From the NCBI GenBank assembly GCA_000437395.1, contig FR898180.1, positions 72,764 through 105,180 on the forward strand: a stretch of 32,417 bases of DNA, given 5' to 3'. The notes beneath the pieces were generated by a model. It saw only the letters and a list, made by a program, of their open reading frames with translations. It was not told the DNA's origin and did not search any database. This DNA is from Clostridium sp. CAG:288 (lineage in GTDB: Bacteria > Bacillota_I > Bacilli_A > RFN20 > CAG-288). The position numbers and the translations under genes are program-made. Of the stretch, positions 7,116 to 14,963 are shown in pieces (position 1 is the first letter of the stretch; every line of letters starts with the position of its first letter).

Positions 7116-7786
7116 ATGTTAATTTTGTATCCGACACCATAGACAGTGACAATAATTTCTTGATTGACATCATTGAGTTTTTTTCTTAAGGACTTAATGT
7201 GCATATCTATTGTTCTTGTTTCTAAATTTTTATCATCGATACCCCAAATCTTTTTAAGGATTTGTTCTCTTGTAACAGTTTTGCCAGCTGAAGAAATTAA
7301 CAAAGTAAGAATATCAAATTCTCTTGTGGTTAAAAGAACTTCTTCATCGTTAAGAGTGCATGTACGTTTTGATGTATCAATAGATAAATTTCCTACTGAT
7401 AAAACGTCACTCTTTTTACGACGTCTTAAATGAGCGTTTACTCGACTTATTAATTCTAATAAATCAAAAGGCTTTTCTATATAGTCGTCAGCGCCTAAAT
7501 CGAGGTTTCCGACTTTATCCATAATCATTCTATTTGCTGATATTACAATGATATTAATATCATCATTAGAAACATCACTTCTAATTGTTTTAATAATTTC
7601 TGATCCAGACATATCTGGTAGCATTAAATCAATTAATGCCAAGTCAGGCTTCTTTTCTTTGAACGCCTTTAAGAAACTTTCTCCATCACTAAAACTTAAG
7701 ACTTTATAACCTTGTTTTGTTAAAGTTATATTAATCAAATTTGCAATTGATGAATCGTCTTCTACTGAATAAATTTCGTACTGCAT
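7112..7786 (-). CDS. OmpR/PhoP-family response regulator
   Basis: From ATG 7786 the protein has 224 residues, the normal OmpR length. The receiver domain has acidic pair ED/D at 9-11, phospho-Asp53 in ALIDLMLPDMSG, and EKPFDL with the conserved Lys. The C-terminal winged helix has LTTREFDILTLL and TRTIDMHIKSLRKKL. A start 20 codons further upstream is open, but it adds a hydrophobic leader absent from the family, so 7786 is preferred despite a weak AGGG ribosome site. It heads an operon with the kinase, apbE, the NusG-II gene and the Gx gene. TTTACA hexamers upstream resemble sites for this regulator class, which suggests autoregulation. Confidence 0.95.
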   Translation of the reverse strand: MQYEIYSVEDDSSIANLINITLTKQGYKVLSFSDGESFLKAFKEKKPDLALIDLMLPDMSGSEIIKTIRSDVSNDDINIIVISANRMIMDKVGNLDLGADDYIEKPFDLLELISRVNAHLRRRKKSDVLSVGNLSIDTSKRTCTLNDEEVLLTTREFDILTLLISSAGKTVTREQILKKIWGIDDKNLETRTIDMHIKSLRKKLNDVNQEIIVTVYGVGYKINI

Positions 7787-7828
7787 ATTTAATAACCCTA
7801 TCTTTACAATTAATCTATACTCTTTTTT

Positions 7829-7928
7829 TGTAAACAAATAAAGCAAAATAGTAAATGAAAATGCTTACATTTTAAGAAATTGTAAATTTCTATTACTTTA
7901 TGAACACTTTTCAATCAAACAATGTAAA
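7829..7928 (-). promoter_or_regulatory. Cluster of TTTACA hexamers upstream of the response regulator
   Basis: In the coding orientation TTTACA occurs at 7829-7834, 7881-7886 and 7923-7928, and TTTACT at 7850-7855. The start-to-start distances (21, 31 and 42) are close to whole helical turns. Similar hexamers form direct-repeat boxes for PhoP/WalR-type regulators, but the N5 spacing of a classical box is not met here. I could not assign a clear -10 for the operon. Confidence 0.4.
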
Positions 7929-7950
7929 TTTTGCAAAGATTAATTTTTAT

Positions 7951-7982
7951 AAAAAATGAGTAGATTTTTGATTTCTACTCAT
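7951..7982 (-). terminator. Terminator of the vWA-lipoprotein operon
   Basis: A 9-bp stem ATGAGTAGA/TCTACTCAT (7956-7964 with 7974-7982) is followed on the minus strand by six Ts. It lies 13 bases after the stop of the 7996-9132 gene. Confidence 0.85.
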
Positions 7983-7995
7983 ATATTTACAATTA

Positions 7996-9132
7996 TTAAT
8001 AAACTATTTTTGCGCCTAAATTATACAAATATGGACCAGATTCAAAGCAGGCGTAAATATTCTCTTTAGATAAAAGAATAATTTTAATATCTAAATCACC
8101 GACTTTATAGTTTAAGAACTTATCGCTATATTTTTTTGATACAAGATATTGGCGAGATAAAATATTTGGTATTGTATCATAATATGAACTCAAATTATTT
8201 TCATCATATTTTGAATTTAAATCAACTGCAGTAAAATGCATACTTCTTAATGGATTTTTAGGATGAGTACAACCAGGATCTATTACACTTGAATAAATAC
8301 TAAACACGCTCATTACATTTTTGCCATTTATATCAAAAGGATTAAACTTATAAGATATATCAGCATTAAAGCCCATCACATTTCCTTTAGAACTATCAAA
8401 TAAAGTAGGATAATAAATGGAATCTGTAAAATAAGAAAGATATCCTAAATCATATTTGTTTTCATCTAAATAATGATCAAAGTAGTATAGTGCCCTAGAA
8501 TAAGTTGAACCTAAATTTGTAAATCTTTTCACCTGCGTTTCACCATCAAGGCCAGTAAACGATTCAGGTAAGTCGTAGTATTCAATTGAGTCTACCATTT
8601 CTTTGAACTTGTTAAAATGTCCAGAAAAAAGATCGAGTGTTGGAGTTATATATCCACTTTTTTCAAAATTAAATTCTCTACATGTAAAATCTATTTTATA
8701 TTCTTCTGGAAGTTGAACATCGATAAATTTAGTAGATATAGTTATCGATTCAGACTCGAACAAATTTTTAACATATAAATCATAATAAATTGTCCTGTCG
8801 AAACTTGAACTATATTTAAAGAAAATATCAATATTGTCATTGTTATAATCAAAACTAATATGTTTATTGCACGTGTTATTATAATTATAATCAAAAGACT
8901 TATAAATTTCATCTGGAACATAGATAGTTATACCATACCGAGCAAATTCTTCTAATTCCATTTCATTTTCTTTTTGATTTTTAAAAGTTTTTTTATCTTT
9001 GGAATTATATGTATTCTTTATTTCAATTTTAAATTCTTTATTGTATATCTTATCTTTGTTATTCGTACTTATGGTACATGAAGATAGACTAACAATTGTT
9101 AATAATAAAGAAAGTAACATCATTTTTTTCAT
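7996..9132 (-). CDS. Lipoprotein of unknown function, last gene of the vWA operon
   Basis: The 378-residue protein has a signal peptide ending in the lipobox SLSSC (Cys19), then an Asn/Lys/Asp-rich, Tyr-rich extracellular region with no motif I recognise. The start is ATG 9132, with AGGTG 6 bases upstream; a GTG at 9141 in frame would place the start inside that ribosome site. The AGGTGA ribosome site contains the TGA stop of the vWA lipoprotein gene, so the two genes are tightly coupled. A strong terminator follows. Operon position suggests that it acts at the cell surface together with the vWA protein and the 10636-11271 lipoprotein, possibly as a partner or ligand. Family assignment is not possible by eye. 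Confidence 0.8.
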   Translation of the reverse strand: MKKMMLLSLLLTIVSLSSCTISTNNKDKIYNKEFKIEIKNTYNSKDKKTFKNQKENEMELEEFARYGITIYVPDEIYKSFDYNYNNTCNKHISFDYNNDNIDIFFKYSSSFDRTIYYDLYVKNLFESESITISTKFIDVQLPEEYKIDFTCREFNFEKSGYITPTLDLFSGHFNKFKEMVDSIEYYDLPESFTGLDGETQVKRFTNLGSTYSRALYYFDHYLDENKYDLGYLSYFTDSIYYPTLFDSSKGNVMGFNADISYKFNPFDINGKNVMSVFSIYSSVIDPGCTHPKNPLRSMHFTAVDLNSKYDENNLSSYYDTIPNILSRQYLVSKKYSDKFLNYKVGDLDIKIILLSKENIYACFESGPYLYNLGAKIVY

Positions 9133-9137
9133 ATAAA

Positions 9138-10616
9138 TCACCTTTTTAAACTAGCACTATAATCAGAATATATGCTTACTAACTTTTTGAAATCTGATTT
9201 GTAATCATCATTACTTACACAATTTAAAATACTTAAAGTATTTAAAACATGTTCTATTGATGAATCATATTTATACTTTGAATCTCTTAAAATTAAAGCA
9301 AATTCAACGACGGCTGCTTGGAACATAAAATCTTCTGTTGCCTCATTAATGTCTATATAGGCTTGATTAAACGATTTTTTATTCAAATCATTTTCTTTTG
9401 GATCTTTATACCTTAATTCAACATTAAATATATCTTGTCCTGTATAGTTTTCATTCATTTCAAGTTCATACATAGCAACGGTAGTATGACCAGCACCTAT
9501 TTCTCCAGCATCAGTTTCATCATTATCGAATTCTATGTCTGATAAAAGCTTTGTTTCATAACCTAATAGTCTATAACTCTTAACTTCATTAGTATTAAAT
9601 GTGACTTGAGTTTTAGTATCCTTAGCGACTGTTTCAAGTAAACCACCAACTTCGTCAATTAAAGCCTTACGTGCATCTAAGATTGTATTGATATAGTATG
9701 AGTTACCATTTCCATTTGAAGCTAATGTTTCTAATACATCGTGTCTTGTTGAAGTATAACCAAATCCCAAGGCTGACAAATATATACCAGTTTTTCTCTT
9801 TTCAGAAATAAATTTTTCCAAACTATTGATTGAACTTATTCCAACATTAAAATCACCATCAGTGCCTAAAATAATTCTGTTGTTTCCATCTTTGACAAAA
9901 TATTTTTGAGCGACTTGATAAGCTAATTGAATACCGCCACTACCATTTGTCGATCCAGATGCTTCTAAATCTTCAATTGCAGCCACAATTTTTGACTTTT
10001 GATCACCTGTTGCCCCTTCTAAAACGATATTTACTCCACTAGCATAAGTAACAATAGACACAGTATCGTTTTCATCTAAATTCTCTAAAAGCATTTTAAA
10101 TGACTCTTGAACAGTATATAAATAGTCGTACATAGATCCTGAAATATCAATAAGAAAAACATAATTATTAGGAACATTTGTATCTGGTTTAACATAGTCT
10201 CTTGCTCTAACGGCTATAGAAGCTAATTTGTGCTTATTATTCCACGGGCATTCATTGACTTCAGTATATAAACTCAATGGCTCATCTTTTGGAGCTTCAT
10301 AGCTATACTTAAAATAATTGAGCATGTGTTCAATCATTACTTCATTTTGAGAAATATTTTTATGTTGAGTTATCTTTCTTCTAATATCGCTATATGATGA
10401 TGTTGAAGAGTCTAAAGAAAAAGATGAAGTGTTTTTTGTTTTAGTTTCAATAAAATCGTTTTCAGTAAAATTTAAATATTGATTATTATCTCCATTATTT
10501 AAAATGTAACTATATTCATGTCCAGGGCTAGCCATTGCTACGCCATTTGCAGAAGAGCAACCAACACAAACAGATAAAACAAGTAACGAATTTAAAATCA
10601 ACTTAGTCTTTTTCAT
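9138..10616 (-). CDS. von Willebrand factor type A domain lipoprotein, YfbK family
   Basis: From ATG 10616 the protein has 492 residues. It has a lipobox SVCVGC (Cys20), a low-complexity Ser/Thr segment, and a vWF_A N-terminal region (about 90-145) with MIEHMLNYFKYSY and ECPWN. A vWA domain follows with the MIDAS motif DISGS (157-161), a Thr in SGSTNG and GTDGDFNVG. A C-terminal region like DUF3520 continues to the end. The MIDAS residues are intact, so metal-dependent ligand binding at the surface is likely. The TTG upstream at 10634 was not used because AAAGGA lies 8 bases before the ATG. Members of this family are widespread and functionally obscure. Here it is the third gene of an operon led by a membrane-anchored XRE regulator. 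Confidence 0.92.
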   Translation of the reverse strand: MKKTKLILNSLLVLSVCVGCSSANGVAMASPGHEYSYILNNGDNNQYLNFTENDFIETKTKNTSSFSLDSSTSSYSDIRRKITQHKNISQNEVMIEHMLNYFKYSYEAPKDEPLSLYTEVNECPWNNKHKLASIAVRARDYVKPDTNVPNNYVFLIDISGSMYDYLYTVQESFKMLLENLDENDTVSIVTYASGVNIVLEGATGDQKSKIVAAIEDLEASGSTNGSGGIQLAYQVAQKYFVKDGNNRIILGTDGDFNVGISSINSLEKFISEKRKTGIYLSALGFGYTSTRHDVLETLASNGNGNSYYINTILDARKALIDEVGGLLETVAKDTKTQVTFNTNEVKSYRLLGYETKLLSDIEFDNDETDAGEIGAGHTTVAMYELEMNENYTGQDIFNVELRYKDPKENDLNKKSFNQAYIDINEATEDFMFQAAVVEFALILRDSKYKYDSSIEHVLNTLSILNCVSNDDYKSDFKKLVSIYSDYSASLKR

Positions 10617-10635
10617 AATTTTTTCCTTTCTCAAG

Positions 10636-11271
10636 TTAATTATTTTGCCAGTTAATATCAGTTAAATTACCATTTGCATCATACAAAGAATTATTTATGT
10701 TCAAATATAAATCAAAACTTACAGGAATACCCACGTATACCGAACGGCGAATTGAATAAACGTCGTTATTTTTATACTCTACTTGAAATGATAAATATTG
10801 AATTTCCAGTACAACACTTGCAACATCATTAGTATTATTTACCATTAATTTTGATAAATTTATAATTTCTCCGTCTTTTCTAAATAACAAATCAGTTTGA
10901 TTTAATTCTTGTTTTATATTTTCTAAATATTCTTTATTTAATTTTTCTACTATATCCGAGAAATAGTTAATCAACGTATCATCTGGTCGAACATTAAACT
11001 TATAGGAAGATTTATATTCATAATCTATATACCAATTTGGTGCACTATTTGATCCAAAAAGATCTACATAATAATCTATTTTAGAAAAAGTATCTGGTCT
11101 ATATATCTTAAAACCAAAATTATCATTTTCATACTCAAGTAATAAAGAATATGGGCCACTATTTGGTTTAAAAGTAAAATCATATTCTACATTTGCAGAA
11201 CTATTAGAGCCACAAGAAGCTGTAAGTAAAATAGGCAATAATAGAAGTATTAAAACTTTTTTACTTTTCAT
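10636..11271 (-). CDS. Lipoprotein of unknown function
   Basis: The 211-residue protein has a signal peptide ending in the lipobox LTASC (Cys20) and a Ser/Asn tether. A beta-rich extracellular domain follows with many Tyr and Asp residues; I recognise no domain. The start overlaps the last 11 bases of the XRE regulator gene, and its GGAGG ribosome site lies inside that gene, so translation is coupled. The vWA lipoprotein starts 19 bases after its stop. The overall style (short lipoprotein with a Y/N/D-rich domain) resembles the 7996-9132 protein, but I see no clear shared motif. Confidence 0.8.
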   Translation of the reverse strand: MKSKKVLILLLLPILLTASCGSNSSANVEYDFTFKPNSGPYSLLLEYENDNFGFKIYRPDTFSKIDYYVDLFGSNSAPNWYIDYEYKSSYKFNVRPDDTLINYFSDIVEKLNKEYLENIKQELNQTDLLFRKDGEIINLSKLMVNNTNDVASVVLEIQYLSFQVEYKNNDVYSIRRSVYVGIPVSFDLYLNINNSLYDANGNLTDINWQNN

Positions 11272-11995
11272 TTTGTGCCTCCTTTAAAAAGCCACTAACT
11301 TTTGCAACATAGCAATCTACTGTAATACCAAGATATTTTGTTATACTAAGTTCGCTATTAGGTATGAGATTAAGAAGGACAGTACAATCAGAATTGGAGC
11401 TATCTATGGTGTAATTTACTTGTCTATTTATGTAAGAATATACCATTTCATTACCATTATTATCTATAAAGTAAGTATGAACTTGATAATATGTTTCAAT
11501 ATTTATCATTGATGATTCATCACAATTATAATCACTGTTAAGACTTATTCTAGTATTTATAGTAATTTTGTTTGAATCATTAAAATTGATTCCATCCATA
11601 TACTCTAAATAGAGATAATTTTGATAATTTTTGATAGTAAGTTCAATTGAATCTTTTTTATTTCCACTAGCTACAAGAGTTGGAATAACAATTGAAGACA
11701 TTACAACTGATAAAATAATTAATGCAATGTTAATTACTATCAATACGATAATTAACTTTTTGCTTTGCTTTTTTTCACTATCAACATAAGGTTTTTGTGT
11801 TAATAATTCATCTATGCTGACGTTCAAAACTCTGGCCAGAGAATCTAACATTTGAATATCAGGATAGGTTTCACCTGTTTCCCATTTTGAGACAGCTTTG
11901 TTCGTAACACCTAATTTACTTCCAAGTTCTTCTTGTGTGATATGAAGCATTTTACGCCTTTGATAAATAAACTCACCGAACTTGTACTTATCCAT
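11261..11995 (-). CDS. Membrane-anchored XRE-family regulator with an extracellular domain
   Basis: The 244-residue protein has an N-terminal XRE/Cro helix-turn-helix (about 5-60) with RRKMLHITQEELGSKLGVTNKAVSKWETGETYPD. A basic stretch KKQSKK follows, then one membrane helix (about 80-105). An extracellular C-terminal domain of about 135 residues follows. It could be a one-component transmembrane regulator in which an outside event controls DNA binding inside. It is the first gene of an operon with three lipoproteins, so the sensed event may involve those proteins. The start is well supported by AGGAGG 5 bases before the ATG. A perfect 15-bp palindrome lies upstream of the promoter and may be its own operator. 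Confidence 0.9.
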   Translation of the reverse strand: MDKYKFGEFIYQRRKMLHITQEELGSKLGVTNKAVSKWETGETYPDIQMLDSLARVLNVSIDELLTQKPYVDSEKKQSKKLIIVLIVINIALIILSVVMSSIVIPTLVASGNKKDSIELTIKNYQNYLYLEYMDGINFNDSNKITINTRISLNSDYNCDESSMINIETYYQVHTYFIDNNGNEMVYSYINRQVNYTIDSSNSDCTVLLNLIPNSELSITKYLGITVDCYVAKVSGFLKEAQNEK

Positions 11996-12012
11996 ACGTT
12001 CCTCCTAATTGC

Positions 12013-12066
12013 ATTATATCAGCTAATGCTTTTTTTGTTGCTAGAACTTTATCTCTTAATAAGAGA
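12013..12066 (-). promoter_or_regulatory. Extended -10 promoter and 15-bp palindrome before the XRE regulator
   Basis: On the minus strand, TGATATAAT gives an extended -10 (hexamer at 12013-12018) with a weak -35 (GCAACA, 12036-12041). TCTCTTA-A-TAAGAGA, a perfect 7-1-7 palindrome at 12052-12066, sits just upstream of the -35. This is a typical place for an operator of a dimeric helix-turn-helix protein. Confidence 0.6.
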
Positions 12067-12162
12067 CTTATACTTTATATATGAATTTTTTACTTACGAT
12101 AGTAGAAAAATCGTTTTTTATTAATCTAAATAATTTATAAATTTCAAATATATATATAATTA

Positions 12163-12633
12163 TTATTTTTTAATAATTGGATTAAATTTAATATTAAATA
12201 TATCTAAAACAATAAGTGATATAAATGGAACAATGCCAAATATTAGTGGAATAGCTAGTTGAATCTCTTTAGCAGTCAAATTGGCTATTGTAATTATTGT
12301 TACAAATGTATAGACAATAAAGACAATTGAATTTAAAACAAGTGTAAGAATTGACAATGAATGCTTTCCTATAAATAACTGAATAATTTTAATTGACATA
12401 ACTAAAATTAAAACATCGATAAAAGCAAACAAAAAGTTTATTAGAATACCCTTACTATATGTAGTTAAACCTGCTGAAAATATATCTTTTAAACTATTAT
12501 TGTTAGCGTTGCTACTAGGCACTTTAAAACTATTTATTGTAACCAAAATAATTAATGCAGCTATAATGATAACTACATATAAACCTATTTCGATATAGTT
12601 AAAGCTATTTTTTTCTTTGTTTTCAATTTCCAT
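12163..12633 (-). CDS. Small four-helix membrane protein of unknown function
   Basis: The 156-residue protein has four likely membrane helices (about 12-31, 60-80, 90-116 and 125-146) joined by short loops. It matches no family I recognise; the layout is like DUF4064-type or similar small integral membrane proteins. It lies 41 bases downstream of the CAT-like gene and may share its transcript. No Shine-Dalgarno sequence precedes the ATG. TTTTAAAAT lies a few bases upstream, so a leaderless or internally started message is possible. Confidence 0.65.
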   Translation of the reverse strand: MEIENKEKNSFNYIEIGLYVVIIIAALIILVTINSFKVPSSNANNNSLKDIFSAGLTTYSKGILINFLFAFIDVLILVMSIKIIQLFIGKHSLSILTLVLNSIVFIVYTFVTIITIANLTAKEIQLAIPLIFGIVPFISLIVLDIFNIKFNPIIKK

Positions 12634-12674
12634 ACATTTATTTTAAAACAAAATTTAATAATAATAAAGAAAAA

Positions 12675-13337
12675 TTACTTTAATTGAGCATAAGCATCAT
12701 CAAATAAATCTTGAATATTATGAAATGCTTGAGATAATGGCAATCCATCGACAAAAGCGTGACTGACAGTAATATTTAATGTCATGATGGTTTTATCATT
12801 TTCAACTCTATATTTGTCCCAACATATTCTTGGAACAGAAGAAGATTCAGAATTATTATTTGGAAGTGGATTACTCATACTTTCAAAAGAAAGCCATGGA
12901 ATACAAGTGATGTAATATTCATCAAAAATTGTTGATTCGTTATATGTTTCTTTCACTGTTTCTTGTTGTTTAGCACTTTCTATCACTTTTTTTGCTCTTT
13001 TATAAAATTCAATGTAATCTTCTGCATATTCAAAATTACAATTTTCGAACATTCCACTTTTTGTCATAACAGTAAAACTAGGATTAATTTTCTCATAAAG
13101 CCTTATTTCATTATTAACTAAACGAAGCCTCATTTCTTCAACCATGCTTAACCCTTTAGTAACCAAGTATAAAGTATTAATAAAGAAACTCGTTTTTGTC
13201 TCTTTGGTATATTCAACAAGTTTCGTGACATCCATTTTTACATCAAATCCATAGCATGGATTAGAAAAAGTACTAAACCACATATATTGTTTATGTTTTT
13301 TTAATTCGTTTTCTTTTATAACTAAGTATTTATTCAT
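12675..13337 (-). CDS. Chloramphenicol acetyltransferase-like protein (type A CAT family)
   Basis: The 220-residue protein has the usual length of a CAT subunit. It carries CIPWLSFESM (145-154) and the catalytic segment ITVSHAFVDGLPLSQAF, with the active-site His193 and the structural Asp197 of HxxxDG. The family uses acetyl-CoA to O-acetylate chloramphenicol, usually as trimers, but chromosomal relatives with diverged substrate pockets are common. Resistance cannot be claimed from this sequence. AAGGTG lies 6 bases before the ATG. It follows the frameshifted transglutaminase by 39 bases and is the only clearly intact enzyme gene of that operon. Confidence 0.85.
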   Translation of the reverse strand: MNKYLVIKENELKKHKQYMWFSTFSNPCYGFDVKMDVTKLVEYTKETKTSFFINTLYLVTKGLSMVEEMRLRLVNNEIRLYEKINPSFTVMTKSGMFENCNFEYAEDYIEFYKRAKKVIESAKQQETVKETYNESTIFDEYYITCIPWLSFESMSNPLPNNNSESSSVPRICWDKYRVENDKTIMTLNITVSHAFVDGLPLSQAFHNIQDLFDDAYAQLK

Positions 13338-13376
13338 AAAATCACCTTAATTATTTTAATATAAGTTAAATTAAAT

Positions 13377-14095
13377 TTAAATTTTATTTCTAATTTTTTT
13401 AACGTTTTTGTTCATAACCTTTCGACCGATATATTTATAAGATAATTTTTTTAAAAAATTCATTTTTTGACCATATTCTTTAAATAGTTCATCAGGATTA
13501 TCAAATATTCCATAATCTTTAATTATTCCTTCGTTTTGAATATAAGTATTACAGCATTCAAAATATATTGTTGGATTTAAAAAATTCTTTGTTGCAACTC
13601 CATAACCAACAAATGATCCATCGGTATTTGGTTTTATAATTTTTTGTAAAGAATTTAAATATTTGTCATCAAGTATTACACCTTCTAAATCATACCATCT
13701 ATTATTAACGTAGACTTCAACATATGTATGGAATATTTCTTTAGGTGCTAATTTATAGACTAATCCTGTCATAGAACCTTTTTGAAGTTTTTATCTATTG
13801 TAAATCCATGAATACGACACGGTATCTTTAAAGCTCTCAACAACGCCATTAAAAGTATGCTTTTTGTATTGCATTGTCCAAAACCATCTTTAAGAACCTC
13901 AGACGCTTTTAAACAATCATCTTTATTATATCCAAATAATATTTTCTCTTTAGTAAAATTATATGATGATTTTACTTTTTCAACATCTGATAATTCGTTC
14001 CATTTATTATCTAAAATTAATTTTTGAATGTTCTTATTAGAAAAATCTAACAATTTTGTTTCAGATAAATATTCTTTATATATATTTTCTTTCAT
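13377..14095 (-). pseudogene. Transglutaminase-like protein gene, broken by a frameshift
   Basis: Two consecutive frames together encode one transglutaminase-core protein. The first (14095 to about 13780) carries KASEVLKDGFGQCNTKSILLM with the nucleophile Cys75. The second (to 13377) carries MTGLVYKLAPKEIFHTYVEV, with the catalytic His, and NNRWYDLEG, with an Asp. The break is at a run of five As on the minus strand (13779-13783). One added A would restore F-K-K-G-S-M-T-G and join the halves. Such proteins are cysteine-protease-like or peptide-crosslinking enzymes of varied function. The start codon overlaps the true end of the upstream ATC-hydrolase reading frame (ATGA), which indicates former translational coupling. 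A sequencing error in the homopolymer is an alternative to real decay. Confidence 0.82.
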
Positions 14096-14802
14096 AGTTT
14101 GGGTTTATTTCTACGATATCCACTTTCATCAACGTATTCTATTTGATCTTTTAAACGGATATCTTTATCTCCATATATTGTTTAGTCACAAACAGCACCA
14201 TTACTGCAAGTGCTCTTTCTTACTAATTTTGCATGTATAAATTCCATAGCTTTAAAATCTTGATTACATAAGGCTGGCATAACTTCTAAAAGGTTATTCT
14301 CCTTTGCAAATTGAACTATTGGACAAAATGTAAACTCATAATATATAGGGTTATTCTTTTCATAAGGTGCAACATTCATTTTATAATCATTCCACTTATC
14401 GCATTCTTTTTTAGCTTTAATAAAAGCTTTATACATCATCTTTTTCCAAATCTTATGATTGCAGTTAACAAATTTTAATTTTTTAAACGCAGACAAACAA
14501 AGATTACCTTCCATTTCTTCTATCTCCGCTAAGCTAGTTTGTTCTTTACAAACGACATAATAGCACATTAAAGCTATGGAATCATATGTTCCACCAACAC
14601 CATTGTGAAAGTTATTTTTTCCACCTAAGTCCTTACGCCAACTTTTTAAATATTCAACATATTTCAATTGTACTTGAATAAAAACTTCTTCAAGACTTTC
14701 TTGACCGTAATGTTTTAAAATTTTATTTTTGATTTACTTTTCACACTTTTTGCTAAAAACAACGTGATAACGTCTATCAATGTCCAAATCTTTGTTTTTC
14801 AT
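14092..14802 (-). pseudogene. ATC-hydrolase-family gene with two in-frame stops
   Basis: A single frame of 236 codons runs from ATG 14802 (ribosome site AAAGGTG) to TGA at 14092-14094, interrupted only by TAA codons at 14734-14736 and 14182-14184. The middle 161 residues include FCPIVQFAKENNLLEVMPALCNQD, EFIHAKLVRKSTCSNG and a final VCD. These match the L-2-amino-thiazoline-4-carboxylate hydrolase family (PF14196). Reading through the second stop gives IYGDKDIRLKDQIEYVDES, a natural end for the family, finishing exactly on the start of the transglutaminase gene. In Pseudomonas the enzyme opens a thiazoline ring on a route to cysteine; Bacillota members are mostly untested. It is divergent from cysK, a suggestive metabolic neighbour. 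Two clean nonsense codons point to inactivation. Confidence 0.85.
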
Positions 14803-14843
14803 ATAATCACCTTTTGCTTTCTTTTAAAATGTTTATTATACAT

Positions 14844-14861
14844 AGTTAGATATAACTAACT
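14844..14861. promoter_or_regulatory. Palindrome in the cysK/ATC-hydrolase divergent region, candidate operator
   Basis: AGTTAG-ATATAA-CTAACT is an 18-bp near-perfect palindrome centred on TATA with one mismatched pair. It lies 23 bp upstream of the proposed cysK -35 and 42 bp before the ATC-hydrolase start. It could serve either gene; no cysteine regulator is encoded in the window. Confidence 0.5.
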
Positions 14862-14883
14862 TGTTAATATTTTATCATATTAT

Positions 14884-14911
14884 TTGATGTTTAAAAATTT
14901 ATTTGTATACT
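14884..14911 (+). promoter_or_regulatory. Candidate cysK promoter
   Basis: TTGATG (14884-14889), a 16-bp spacer and TATACT (14906-14911) lie about 50 bases before the cysK start. Confidence 0.45.
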
Positions 14912-14963
14912 TTTTATTAGATTATGGCTTATTTTTAAGCATAATAATTATAAGGAGATTAAT

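Noticed and set aside
12098..12120. Hairpin ACGAT/ATCGT followed by Ts on the plus strand
   Set aside because: The stem has only 5 bp with a long loop, and no plus-strand gene ends nearby, so a terminator is not supported.
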